This document shows, piece by piece, positions 42,523-54,400 of a stretch of 64,000 nt of DNA; the first letter of the stretch is position 1, and each line of letters starts with the position of its first letter. The notes under the pieces were generated by a model. It searched no databases. It had not been told where the DNA came from and saw only the letters and a program-made list of their open reading frames with translations. Both the position numbers and the translations under genes were made by a program. This stretch comes from Hyphodiscus hymeniophilus. Lineage: Eukaryota; Ascomycota; Leotiomycetes; Helotiales; Hyphodiscaceae. Where the stretch lies: contig VNKQ01000020.1 of assembly GCA_016508695.1 (NCBI GenBank), positions 558,001 to 622,000 of the forward strand, written 5' to 3'.

Positions 42523-43574
42523 ATGATGGATCTGAGCTCTCACCGCAAAACTCGATTTCCTGCACCGGATCAGACTGCAGGCCTCCAAGCTCCTAACAAG
42601 ACCGTCAGTACTCACCGACAGACTAAATTTCCTGGAGGTACGGAGTTACAGCGGAACTTCATCCTAAACAAAAATGCTTCTCCAGTCAAGGAGACACTAG
42701 ATACTGAGGTGAAAGCTGCTCTGCTATCGTCTCGACTGCCTTTGAGGGTCAACCGACCTGATGCAATACCAGCCAAGCCATTACCGACAACGACAATCAA
42801 GATAACGCCAGGTGCCCAGGCTCCAACCGTTCGAACGGAGAGTCCATGGAAAACATTCACGTCCCTTCGTATCCTCGAGCGCGGTGGCCAAGTCATAGCA
42901 GCTTGTACACAGAAGCATCCAGTTAAGATGGTTGCCATCAAAAAGCTGTCCTCTGTCTCTGTGACAGAACTTGCAAAATTTCAGCACAAGAATTTACTCT
43001 CTATCATGGAGTTGTATCGATCTGGTGGTGAATTCTTCGTCATTACAGACTACACAACAGCTACTCTAAAACAAATTATTGCCATCCCACTTCCGCTCGA
43101 GGAGCTTCACGTATCCGCTACTTGTCGACAGGGAAGGTCTCAGTCCTGTCCAGCTGTTCATCTTACTAAAATTTTTAAAGGTCTTCGACGGCATGCAGCA
43201 TTTATCCAGATTCGGTCTAGCACACAAAAAGCTGGATAGCTCAAGGGTCTTATTTACATCAGATGGATGTGCGAAGATTAGTAGGTCATCTTAGGCTGTA
43301 TGCGGGCTTTCAGTTAACAAAAAGCGCTCAAGCTCATTTCGATGAATGTCAATCCACAGAATCGGCCGCAGCGCGTTCAATCGGGGTCATTGCTATGGAA
43401 ATGATGCAAAACGGTATTCCCCCTGAGTCGAACGCGAAGTTCACCCTGAAACACCCTGAGCGATGGTCAGCCGAGGCGTCCAACTTTCTCGAAGTCGTTT
43501 CCTGGGGCACCCTGACGGATATTGCCAAGGTACAAGATTTCCTGGCCAAACCCTCAAAAAGTATACGAGTCTAA
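42523..43574 (+). pseudogene. Protein-kinase-like gene, degenerate (pseudokinase)
   Basis: Kinase-fold landmarks are present but eroded. VAIKKL (ATP-site Lys) is near 42930 and LSIMELYRSGGEFFVITDY near 43005-43055. LAHKKLDSSRVLF stands where HRDLKxxN should be, lacking the catalytic Asp and Asn, and no DFG is seen after TSDGCAKI. Three reading frames are needed. The first junction looks like an intron whose donor is damaged (CAGGGAAGG where CAGGTAAGG is expected) with acceptor TTTTTAAAG. The second junction, near 43280, needs a one-base shift. The C-terminal part continues open to 43574. Either an expressed pseudokinase with unusual splicing or a dying gene. Confidence 0.6.
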
Positions 43575-44837
43575 TAGTTAAGCCTAGAATAAGTTTCTTA
43601 AAGATGTCTCGCAAACAGTCATGATTCCATTTGTGGAATATGCTCGCTGGGATACCATCGAAAGTCTTAGCATACCAAACAAGGAGGCCTAAAAAGGCTA
43701 TCCAAAATATCGAGAAATCTATTTGATAACCATAATTACATGTTTCATATCTAACAAGAAATTATACCTCACTTACATAAAAAGATGTGATTGAAGCGAT
43801 ATTTGATGTACAAGAAATTAGTACGTATGAATGATGGTCGCTTGGGGGACATAAAGTGCGACGATCTCAAAGACATAAGGGTGATCAAGAAAGAATGAGC
43901 AAATCCGGAAAAAAGCTTGGTCTACGACAGTAGGAACCGAAAAGTCTGTGGACAATTCACGAAATTAGGAGATAAGTTAGTCTGAAAGGTATAGAAAGAA
44001 ATTTCAGGATGATCTTCAAATAAGTAAAGACGGCCTGGAAAAATTGAGGATGATTCAAAATGTAAAGGAATGATCTGAAGGAAATTGAAGGATGACGTTA
44101 ACATGTGGATTTCAAAAATATCTGAAGATGATCTGGTTCATCTGATTTAAGGGTTCTCCCCCTCTATTACCTGTGGATCAAATTGGATCAATTGTGGACT
44201 GTTACGTTCCCTTGTTCATCATCAAGTGGGGTAATTCACCTCATTTATGGGTCGCCTTGATCACGTGAAGAACAATTGTTCACCAAAGATAGAAGGATGA
44301 ACTCAGAAGATACAGGGGAGATTTGAACATAGATAGATAATCTGAAGATGCTTTAAGAAATATATAAAGATGATCCGAAGAAGTTACATGGATGAAATAA
44401 AAGGTGTAAGAATCATCTGTAGAAACTGAAGATGATTTTAAAAGTCTTGAATGCTAGAGCTAGTCTATTTTCTTCACCTATATATTATCCTTATAAACAC
44501 CTATAAGAACGATTTAGAGGTTATAAATGGAGGACATCTTCTTTTGCTAATCGTTTACCAGTAGAAGGTAACGGAAGGAATTCGTTGTGGGGTCTGCTGG
44601 TACGACCTCTGATTCTGTACGGGGTAATACATTGCCCAAGCATACCCGACCTTATCTTGATTTGATTTCACTGCGGTCTATAAAACCTTGAATTCTCCCT
44701 CTGCTCCAGCAGAGATAGCCATATTTATTGCCGAGCCTGTTTCTTACTTCTGATAGAATCGACTAGGTCCGAGCTATAAATGGTGCTTAAAAATTAGTTT
44801 ACACGTGAGATTACTGTCTGCGAGGTAGGTGCTGATC
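43575..44837. other. AT-rich gene-free stretch with recurring GATGATC-type words
   Basis: No gene seen. Words such as GAAGATGATC, GGATGAA and TTGATCAC recur many times between 43860 and 44460, at no fixed spacing. It may be decayed repeat or a low-complexity spacer. Confidence 0.4.
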
Positions 44838-45479
44838 ATGGACAAGCAGATTATGGAGCTAATAGTGCAGATAATGGATTTAGCAGATTTGAAAAAGCTT
44901 CGGAGTATTCACAAATATGCGACGCCATGTCTACATGGATCGACCCCAATCAACGCTACATACGGGATTTCAAAAGGTCCTGACTTCACAGACCTGAGCC
45001 TCTTGCGTAAGCAAGTTGGGGAATACACAGAGGGCGGATGGATCCAAGCACAGCTTCACAAATTAGGAAGGAAATGTCTGTTTTGTGATGTAGTAATGCA
45101 GCAGAGACTCGCAAGACTAGCGGACATTGATGAAGAAATTGAACAGAGTGAGGAAGATGCTGAGAAATATCAGGAAGAGGAAAACAATTATGAGGATGAT
45201 AAGGATGATGAGGAAGATGAGGAAGAGAATACTGAAGATAACGACGAAAATAGTGAAGACGAGTACGAGGACGAGGACGAGGATGAGGATGAGGACGAGG
45301 ATGAGGATGAGGATGAGGACGAGGATGAGGATGAGGACGAGGATGAGGACGAGGATGAGGACGAGGACGAGGATAACAATCATAGTGAGGATGGAGAATA
45401 TGTGGGGGATGATGACAATAAGAAAGATGGAGACTATGAAGCAAAAGGGACTAGTAGCGATGATGATTATACAGAGTAG
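44838..45479 (+). CDS. Acidic Glu/Asp-repeat protein
   Basis: An open frame of 213 codons from ATG 44838. The first about 100 residues are ordinary sequence (LADLKKLRSIHKYATPC, GGWIQAQLHKLGRKCLFC). The rest is acidic, including a pure Glu-Asp alternation encoded by a GAGGAC/GAGGAT microsatellite at about 45265-45375. The opposite strand is also open through this tract, an artefact of the repeat. Function unknown. Confidence 0.55.
   Translation: MDKQIMELIVQIMDLADLKKLRSIHKYATPCLHGSTPINATYGISKGPDFTDLSLLRKQVGEYTEGGWIQAQLHKLGRKCLFCDVVMQQRLARLADIDEEIEQSEEDAEKYQEEENNYEDDKDDEEDEEENTEDNDENSEDEYEDEDEDEDEDEDEDEDEDEDEDEDEDEDEDEDEDEDNNHSEDGEYVGDDDNKKDGDYEAKGTSSDDDYTE
45265..45375 (+). repeat. GAGGAYGAG microsatellite
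   Basis: A perfect 6-bp periodicity GAGGAC/GAGGAT over about 110 bp inside the acidic gene; length is probably variable between strains. Confidence 0.9.
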
Positions 45480-45703
45480 AGATGGAGATAGTGGTGAGAT
45501 GAAAAGTAGATATCTCGTGTAGCAAGAGGGCTTAGAAAGTGTTCATACTAAATTTCTGGATTTGTTAGAGACTTTGAGGCTGAATACCGCACATGTTCTT
45601 ATTATACAGCATTGTGCACGTAAGAATAAGGGATTATTAATATCGTGCTACTGTACTAACTCATAACAATAAAAGAAGTTTTGCATTTCAACTCCAAACT
45701 TTA

Positions 45704-46162
45704 TTAACATGATGATAATTCAGGACCAAACTGAAAGTAACTTCTCCTTTCTACAACCATAACCTCCTCCCTCTCTCTTTGGCTGAGCAGTCGCATTAAG
45801 CAATGACAAAATTTCATGGTGATTTCCTTTCTAAGAGTGTGTACGCTATCGTAGAGCGAACCCCTCAAAAGTGTTGAGACCACAAAAATCATTCGTTCGG
45901 AATTGATGTTCGGAATTTCAAGGAGATCGTCCCGGAGTTTCAACGTCCCCACAACCTTATGGATAGATGTCCGGTCTGCCATATTCTCGGCATCAAGGAC
46001 GCCAAATACTGTGTAGTGTCTTGGATATGGAAATGAAGTAAGGCACGTGCCGACGAGCCTCTTAGTTCTGACCACGTGACATGGATTCGCCCCTTTAAAA
46101 TCTTCGCTAATTCGTCGTTTACATGGTTGATTGTCCTTGTTTGAACCACGTTTCAAAAACAT
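45704..46162 (-). CDS. Hypothetical protein
   Basis: A single open frame of 152 codons from ATG at 46162. It has a basic start (MFLKRGSNKDNQPCKRRIS) and a HYTVFGVLDAENMADRTS middle. A helical segment, LRKEITMKFCHCLMRLLSQ, lies near the end. No family recognised. It may be the 3' part of a gene that includes the open segment at 46207-46542. Confidence 0.4.
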   Translation of the reverse strand: MFLKRGSNKDNQPCKRRISEDFKGANPCHVVRTKRLVGTCLTSFPYPRHYTVFGVLDAENMADRTSIHKVVGTLKLRDDLLEIPNINSERMIFVVSTLLRGSLYDSVHTLRKEITMKFCHCLMRLLSQREREEVMVVERRSYFQFGPELSSC

Positions 46163-46206
46163 ATCCTTTAGTCCTTGAGGAATTTAAGGCTCAGATAATA
46201 TCGAAT

Positions 46207-46542
46207 TTAGATATGCTGAGTCTGGACAAAGAAAATCGGAGTATGTTTGTCACAAGCTCCACCTAGTCTAACCTCACTGCCCCTCAAGGGGAGGTATCGG
46301 TTCTGTAAAGCAGTTAGAATTTGCCTTGCGCAATGCGACGCTGTAGGTAAGCACAGCTCAGCCACCACGTGGAGGTTGACATATTCGCGTGGATGCGGGA
46401 CTTCAAATGAGACAGCCTCCTTAACTCGTGAGAGGAACACAAATCTCCTGGCCAAGAAGCCCAGAGATGCATCAGTGGTAGTGAAGTGTGTGTCAAGGTA
46501 CTCCAGGACTACATTATAGATCAGACTCGGGTGTTGAGATTT
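46207..46542 (-). CDS. Hypothetical exon(s)
   Basis: An open segment preceded by an acceptor-like GTGTAG. It reads LIYNVVLEYLDTHFTTTDA and later FEVPHPREYVNLHVVAELCL, which looks like genuine protein. No start codon is in frame, so an upstream exon is expected. Family unknown. Confidence 0.35.
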   Translation of the reverse strand, partial: KSQHPSLIYNVVLEYLDTHFTTTDASLGFLARRFVFLSRVKEAVSFEVPHPREYVNLHVVAELCLPTASHCARQILTALQNRYLPLRGSEVRLGGACDKHTPIFFVQTQHI

Positions 46543-47545
46543 CTACACTACGATCGATTCCGTGTACATATGAAATAAATCCTTGCTTTCCAAGGATTAA
46601 TCAAGATCAGAGAAGAATGAGGTAGATTCCAAAAACCTTGTATTATATGAGGCTCTCTTAGTCGCGATAGGCTAGTCCTTGTAGTCTTGCATTCTCTACA
46701 CTTCGTCAAGCTTGGGTTAGTCCGTCAGTTGCAGATCGAGACAAAGGTGGCGTGCGTTGGTCTTCCTGTTCCCATCCCGAGGCACGTTTAAGCGCATAAT
46801 CGGTTCCTGTGGCTATCCTATTCTCTATCCCATATTTCATTGATGATTAACGACCTTCTAAGCAATGAACGACTGGCTCTAAAATCTCCACCTTCGTATA
46901 TGCACCTCCTTAGTCGATGAGATGTCGGCGATCCCATAAGATCAGGCGACTCTTAGACCCTCCATCTAGAAGGACTTGGTATGCGCCGTCAGCACATGCA
47001 ACATGTCGAGGACGCAAAGGTTTCTACCAACTAAGGAATCAGTGTCAACGCATGGCCCCTAATAACGGGGTCTTGTTGAAGTCTCTGACACCTTTACAGT
47101 GTAAAATATAACTTTGTCGAACTAGATACAAGATCCACGGAGCGTGTGCTATAGCTTTAAAAGCACGACATTCCTTCTTCCAATAAAGCGTCGTGGAGCG
47201 GGCGAACTGCTCCAGCCAAGCCCCCCCTTTTCTCGTGCAGACTGCATATCTGCTCGGAGAACCTTGGTTCCAGAGAGGTACAGGTATCCCAGTCAGCTGT
47301 GCCCCTTCACCCTCTTCACTTGGATGGAAATAGCTCCGATATGAACAAGTGGAGATCTATCGAAGGCTCAGCATAGAATCCACAACCAGGAGATCGAATT
47401 TCACATTTCCTATCTCAGAATGATATCGCTTCCTCGCCAAGGATAGAGGTATAAGAAGCAGGATTTCCCTCCTCTATTGTTGAAAACCACTTTGAAAATT
47501 CACCATCATATCTACCAACCCACCCTTATACGTACATCTACCAAA
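46543..47545. other. Intergenic, no gene recognised
   Basis: Nothing coherent in any frame. Confidence 0.4.
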
Positions 47546-48379
47546 ATGATCTCAGCATCGCCTCCAGAGTACGGCTATCGAGCCATATACGGAACATCCG
47601 ACGATGTGAAAAACATTATTCGAGGAGAAGCACCCTTCTCTGACCTCAATTCTTGCAGAAGGGTTTGTCGTCATGCGACGAAGGCAAATATGCACAGAGC
47701 CATACTCACCCATCCAACAGCGACAAGTAAGTCTCTGAACGAGATCTTGCACGGCAGCCGACTCCGACCACTACTAGGACTCATATCACTCCCCACAGCC
47801 ATCATCCATGATACTCTCTCCAAGCCTTATCATCTGGCTCAGAGGGGAGTAGCATTATCACGACTTAGCCTCGAGAGGAAGAGGGTGGAAAGCGACATTC
47901 TCGATGAGATCCTTGACAGCATGTGTACAAGTCTTGAAATGATATTTAAGATGCTTGTCAGACTCGGCCTCGAAACGCCTGAGACTTTGAGGGGACAAAT
48001 GCAGGACAGGCGCTACCTCCTGTTGCTGACCCTGGCGAGGCTGCTGGAAGCCTACGGGTCTCGCTTGGCACCCGAGGGTACTGTCTATCTGGCATCAAAG
48101 AAAAGACTAGCAAGGGAGCACTGTTCCGGTATCGCTCGCCTTCATTTTGATCAGATCCATGGCCTGAAGGACGGTCTCATATCTGTCGGTCTGCGATTAA
48201 CAGTGGACCTTCCACAAGCCTCAGTAGCGATTGAAACGTGGCTCCCTAGAGTTTGGCAAGCCTTAAACGGGTCTTGCATAGAGAAGGATGAGAATCAAAG
48301 CTTCTGCAACGTCTTACAAAGGCTGCGCAGTACTCGGGACGAGTTGCCGGCCCTGATACTTCCAACACCAGAGAACTGA
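47546..48379 (+). CDS. Hypothetical helical protein
   Basis: A 277-codon intronless frame from ATG 47546, preceded by a good CCAAA start context. The protein is largely helical and Leu/Arg-rich (YLLLLTLARLLEAYGSRLAP, DILDEILDSMCTSLEMIFKM). No signal peptide, no membrane segment and no recognised domain. Uniform coding texture and length make it one of the firmer orphans here. Confidence 0.6.
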   Translation: MISASPPEYGYRAIYGTSDDVKNIIRGEAPFSDLNSCRRVCRHATKANMHRAILTHPTATSKSLNEILHGSRLRPLLGLISLPTAIIHDTLSKPYHLAQRGVALSRLSLERKRVESDILDEILDSMCTSLEMIFKMLVRLGLETPETLRGQMQDRRYLLLLTLARLLEAYGSRLAPEGTVYLASKKRLAREHCSGIARLHFDQIHGLKDGLISVGLRLTVDLPQASVAIETWLPRVWQALNGSCIEKDENQSFCNVLQRLRSTRDELPALILPTPEN

Positions 48380-48468
48380 GTTACTTGCACGCCCCTGGCG
48401 AGGTGTATGTACAGGTCAGACACACAATCTGCGCTTATGTATGTAACACTGATCCAGTCCTTTCACAC

Positions 48469-48810
48469 ATGGACGCAAGCTTAATGGAGCCCCTACGTCA
48501 TGAGGAAATGGATGAGTCGGGAGCAGCCAACGTTGGACAGGCAATAGGGATGAGGCGGAAGTTGGAGGTGCGGAAAGTCTGCTGGCTGGAGAACGTGTCC
48601 ATAGTCAATACCGAATCACTCAGCTTCAAAGTCAAATGCGTAGATTCTGATGCGAAATGTTATAAGGTGAGGTCAGGCAAAGAAGTCGTCGCAGCGGCTC
48701 CGGCTCCTGGATCATTCATGCACGGGCCACAGTGCTGGAGTCTATTTTTGTGGCCTGTGCAGACATCAGATGGATGCCGCAGTCTAGAGACGCCGACCAA
48801 CATGGAGTGA
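48469..48810 (+). CDS. Hypothetical short ORF
   Basis: A 113-codon frame from ATG 48469, starting 90 bp after the preceding gene ends. It has a VRKVCWLENVSIVNTESLSF segment and several Cys. Could be a small gene or a chance frame. Confidence 0.25.
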   Translation: MDASLMEPLRHEEMDESGAANVGQAIGMRRKLEVRKVCWLENVSIVNTESLSFKVKCVDSDAKCYKVRSGKEVVAAAPAPGSFMHGPQCWSLFLWPVQTSDGCRSLETPTNME

Positions 48811-49107
48811 ATTTCATCTGATTAGTAGATAGGATGAATTGAAGATGTGGCTACCTAATGACCTGAGCAATCTTGATATCTAGTGGCACAAGTCAGCTGA
48901 CACCGCGAGAACATTTCATCACGTGCGTCAAGCGTGCTGTGCATCGGGTGACCCTCCGTTGCAGGCAGGGGAATCTGTGTTCTAATATCTCTCTCCCTTG
49001 TAGCTACTGTACACAGCTACAACATGAAAATATGGAATATTGCAAGTCACAACGACTGTTCCTATCTTATCTCACCACGTGATCATATGTTATCATACCA
49101 GAAGCTA

Positions 49108-49265
49108 CCTGGTGCTCTGAACTTTTAGGCACCATTTAAAATCTGGTACCAGAAATTTTCTTGTGCTCCGAATACTCAGGCACCATTTGGCATCTGGTAC
49201 CAGAAATTTTCTTGTGCTCCGAATTCCCAGGTACAATTTGAAATCTGCTGCCAAGTCTCATTTTG
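49108..49265 (+). repeat. 51-bp tandem repeat, about three copies
   Basis: CAGAAATTTTCTTGTGCTCC occurs at 49150 and 49201, exactly 51 bp apart. A more diverged copy starts near 49108 and another trails off after 49252. Noncoding. Confidence 0.8.
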
Positions 49266-51422
49266 TACTCTGAGTAAGCTGAGTGCCAACCAAAACAGAG
49301 TACAAATACTGATATTGTGCTAGAAAATATCGAGTACTACACACAGCCTTGTGCCATTATTGGGTTTCCTCTCCAAGAGAGACTGGTGACCCTAGAATGT
49401 CGTACGAAGAAGGTACTAGGACAAAAGCTCTGATTTCACTGCTTTTCCCTCGACAAATGAGTGAACAACACCGGAGGCCACAAAATCAAGTTACGCGGAG
49501 AGTCATGAATTGTTTACAGAAGCTAAGTTATCCGAATTGCTAAAGCATCCCCAATGCTCCTATTGTTAAAACTTATGGGGTTTCTCGGATATTTTCTAAT
49601 CCGAATTAACTCTTCAACTCCTCCCCCTCAGCAATGTCATCAGCCGCTTCAAATTGGGACATGTACCTCATCGTCTGAAACGCGGTCGCGGCTATAATAC
49701 TAATATAAGTAAAACCAGTCTCTTAGGGTTATTAAAATTACCAGAAAGTACAAATTCTACCGCTTCCCGGTATCATAAGCCTTCCAAGCAAAAGATTTCG
49801 TGTGAGATATCTATAATAATCGACTAGAGACCGTACCAGGGTCATTGAAGCCAATGTTACAGACGTGGCACTTCTCATCCAAATGAACGGCTATCTTACT
49901 CCATCAAGGTATCGGAACAGCCGTTTGAGTTACGGTTTCCGATTCCTGATCGACGATGAGAGCGCTCCACCGAGGCCTTGGAATGGCCACCCGAAGCGAG
50001 ATGTTAGGTTCCTGTTCTCAGATCTAAGTATACTAGTGATTGGGATTGCTGACTCGTAACTAGCGGAGACGAATTATCGGTCGTAGGCAAGGATGCACCT
50101 ACCGCCGGGTCTTCGAACGATGGCTTTGCGCTAGGAAATGTACTGCGTAATCCCCAGAGATTAGGTAATGAGATTCCTGTGTCTTGTATACAAGATAAAA
50201 GGGAGGAGCCGATTGTCTCTATGGTCGAGCGGCTGGTCCAAATCCTGATGTTGGCTCTGGAGGAACAGGGAAAAAGGTTGAACGACCTTATGCCGCTCTA
50301 CGTTTTGGATAGTAGATTTCCCCTACGTGGTGCCATCCATTGCAGAGGTGGACGCCCACTAGCTTATCGGCTTCGGCTTCAATAAAGGCTTGATAAGCGG
50401 GAATCGACTAAAATAAGGAGAGCATCCTCTTCTGATCTATGTCCGTGGTATTTTGTGGCAGTACCGGGCTTTGACTTTAAGACAGGCGCGAGCTTTTGAC
50501 GGGGTCGCTACTAATCTCGTTAAGCGTAGGTGACAATAGCGAGAAAGTTTTGGTATGAGAATCGGCGGATGAGGATTGTTGGTGCCGTAGAAGAACAACT
50601 TGGGGTAGAAAGGTTGCGCTTAGAAACTGCAAGTGTAAGTTGAGTGCAAGCAGAGCTGACTGTGGATGGTGAATCTTTTGGCCGTGGAGCACGGTGGACG
50701 TTCGCTTCTTCTACTGAGCTGTGCAATGCTAATATTAGTCTTATACGCCCATTCTCCTGGCGAAATATGAAGGCTTTCAGCGCTAAATATGCTGACATAA
50801 GGGCTGATTGATGAGGCCAACAATGCCAGATTCCATTCAAGACAACGACGCGCGTGCGGCGGATCTTCCATTATAGTATCAGCAATATTGTAGCAACCGG
50901 TGTCATGGCAAATTCCATGAATCCTGATAAGGCCGAGTGCTTGCAGATACGACGCCGGCTGAAGACGTAGTATGGGTTTCTAGGAGAGAAGGCATGGTAC
51001 GTAGATCCGAAGCTACTGACAATAAGAGGAATAGCGGAGGGGGAGTTTCATACTTATTTGCAGCTAACAACGCTAGACACAGAGAGGAAGTTGCATAGTA
51101 GAGCTAGAAATAAAACAGAGCGTACTAGGCAGTGTAGCGGATTTGAGCACTTGTCGGTCCGCAGCAGGCTTGGCTGTACGGCATAGCGGAAGTGCTCTGT
51201 AAGTTGCGCCGGGTGGAGGAGAGGGGAGAAACATAAATGCCCCAAGTATTTTGACTTCCCCAACTGTAAATTTTTCCTACACAAGTTCACAAAGGCACGA
51301 TTGCCACAAGGAAACACAACCTCTCAAAGAGCTCGCTAATCTCTTCAACTTCCCTGCCATCTTCGCTTACCTCTCTGCCTCACTTCAGCCCTGGCAGCAA
51401 TAGTGCAGATCCGAATGCTGTT
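49266..51422. other. Long stretch without a supported gene
   Basis: Several short frames occur on both strands (for example around 49865-50060 and 50179-50385), but none has domain signal or consistent splice structure. It precedes the 3' end of the patatin gene. Confidence 0.4.
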
Positions 51423-54400
51423 TCACAAGCAACGCTGCTTCTTACGTGTCCTCATCCCGAGGGTGGGAGATCGCCTTTTCTTGCCAGGCGCAAGTGATGA
51501 TGTTTCGCTGCTACGTTGAAGTCCACAACTACAAGGCGGAGTTTTAGATCGCTCGACTCTACTTTTGTGATCAGGTTGTCCAAATTTTGCATTGAGCTTT
51601 TGTCGTTCGACGAACCACTCCATAGATTGCGGGAATGCGCTGATGTTTCGACGAAAGAGTCTGTTGAAGGCAAGGTAGAGGTTGATCCGGTCAGATGGAT
51701 GGCGTACGTGGAACACTATCGCTTTCTGGAACCGCCCACATAGCTGACATATATCATTTGAGCTCAGAAAGCCAACAGAGATCTCATCAATAAAGAGCTG
51801 TGCGTAAGGGTAGCTGCTAGCCAGTCTCTGCACCAGAGCACGACTATCTGGGCTCCGGGAAAGAACGGAGCCATGGCACCTGTAGAGGCCGCCGTCGAGC
51901 GCCGGAAGCTCGTCAAGCTCAAAGAAGAAAGATACTGCTTTGAAAGCTCTGGCGATACCCTCTATATCACCAAGATGATACCGCACCTGGTCGCAAAGGT
52001 ATTGCATCTTGTCGACATCATCAATATCTGGTTCCTTGCCTCTTAGAGGCAGATTTAACCTGAACTGCTGTTTCTTTGTTTCCTCTTCTAAGCCATACCA
52101 GTGATCTTCCCAGCTTATCTGGCCGTTTAGAGAGAGTGACTGCATAGAGGCTCGATAAAGTCGAGCTAGCGCCCCATCTTGGAAGAGGTTTCGAACGTTT
52201 GCAGCTACAGGCGACAAGAGCTTCTGTTCGTATCCAGTCCCTATGGAAAGAACGATATCGCAGCCAACATCTTTCCAGATCCTGCGAGCGTCACGCAAGC
52301 CAGGGCGGACAGGGTTGTTGTATTTCAAACCCCCATCCTGGAGCGCACCAAACATTCGGAGGTATTTGGGTTTGAAAAAGCTAGGGCACATCAGCCGCAA
52401 CTCTGAATACCTTTTTCTTGGAAGTATACGTAGGTGCTGCAGTGGTGCATCTTGCACTACATATCGTTAGCGAGCACAGCGTGATAAATGCGCTGCACTT
52501 ACGCCTCCCAAAGTAACATCTCCTCGCTAGGCCGTGTTGCGCGCAGATGTTTATATCCTGACGTGTTGTTAGCCCAATCTAGACCTAAGAGAAATCCAAC
52601 ATACTCAAATCTTTATTTACATCGCTCTCACCGTTATAATTTGTAATGAGACACAACGTTGCGTCGGATATCGTTGTCGCAGTAACTGCAAATTTCACCC
52701 CAGACGGTCGCAGGCCCACTGAACTGAAGATGGAGCCTGGGCCAAGTGCTTCCTTCAGGGCATCCTCTAGGACTGTCGCGTCATACTTGCCATCTTCTAG
52801 GTAGAATGCAAAGACACGCTTGATTATCGCCCAGACCGAATGTCTCATACCAGACCTCGGGAAGATCCTTCTTGCAAACTTGCGAAAGAAAGAAAGACAT
52901 TTCTTGGGGGTCCAATACTTACCGAAGAGCCCAATGGTTGCAATACCCCCTATTGCGTGTCAGACCAAATATGGGTAGACTATAAATAACTCACCTGAGC
53001 TTGTTCCTATGGAAAAGTCGATGTGCTCCTGAATTGGATAGGGCAAGTCAAGGGCCTCGTCCAACTCTGCCATGAACACTAACGGTACGACGCCTCTTGA
53101 TCCGCCTCCGTCAAAGGCCACGAATCTCACACGGCAAGTAGGTGGCAAGGTTCTTGCCTGGAAGTGAACTCTGGTCCGGCACTGCGGACACGTCGTGATG
53201 TCGTAGTAGTACTCCCTGCCCTTTGTTGGCTTACTGAAGATGGGATTGCTGACGCACATGTCGCAGATGCCGTGGCCACACTCCATGAAGTGTTCTGGTT
53301 TTCGTTGAAGACATATCAAGCAATCGACATTGGATTTCAATAGTTGCCAGTGTTGACTATTTCGCTCTAGACTTTGTTGACGGAGGATAGCAGCAGTCTG
53401 GCCTCCAGACTTCATGCGTGAAAACAAAGATATGATGTTTGCCTCAATATCATTACAAATCAAGTCGCTTGACAGCTGGAAGGACTCTGCAAACCCATGG
53501 ACGCCGAGGAGGCATGCATGGTGATAGAAGGCACGGAAGACTGCGGATGGGTTGAACACTGCGCAACAGTTAGCACGCGAGGGGGGTTTGACAACAGTCT
53601 AGACACTTACAGTGCATGTCGGGAGGGAAGCTATCTAGAATGATCGCCGAGGCAATGAAGTCCCAGAGAATGTTTGCAGGCAACTTGTGCTCAGAACACA
53701 AGCCCATAAACGAGGTCAGGTGCTGTAGAAAGCTGGCGGGGACAGGATTGCTCTCCCTTGTGGAGCCAATAAAGTCGAAGGTATGCTGTGGTGACGTGGC
53801 AAAATTGCGGAGCGCCATGTCAAAGAAAGCTGTAACATGAACCATGGAGAAAAGGGTGTGAGTGTTGATTCTCTCGGCGCGGGACTTGCTAAATTCATCG
53901 CGCAGAATTATCCCCAGGCCACTGAAAAGCTCTCGAGAAGGAGGATGGGTCGGTCCGAGTATATTTATCACATTTAGTGAGGTAAAAGATGCCGAGAACG
54001 TAGAATCAGAGAGCACTCGCAGACGAAAACGAAGAGCTTCAGAACTGAATTCGGGCCCAGAGATGCTCGTCACGATAAGCAATCGAGGGCGAACACTGCG
54101 CGGCAGAGTCGATGCAGAGCCTATTGCTGACCATGTAGCCAATTTATCCGCCACGGTATCGAGGCCACCGCAGTCCTGCGCAAATATACATAACACGTCA
54201 ACGAATAACGACAGCAATCGGGCGTGAATATGCTCCGCTACGTCCTGTTGGGAAGGCGGGCTGTTCTCATTGCCTGACCAAGTTACTGGATAACTAATGG
54301 ATTCGTGACACGAATGTTTCCCTCTCAAACCTGCCTGGGCATGGCCAACAGAGCTGTCGGCAATGAGGACTGGATGTTCATCGTCAAGGGTTGCCGACTC

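Noticed and set aside
44986..45444. Pro/Arg/His-rich, poly-Ser and hydrophobic open frames around the GAGGAY microsatellite
   Set aside because: Generated by the 6-bp repeat in alternative frames; only the acidic plus-strand frame has ordinary flanking sequence.
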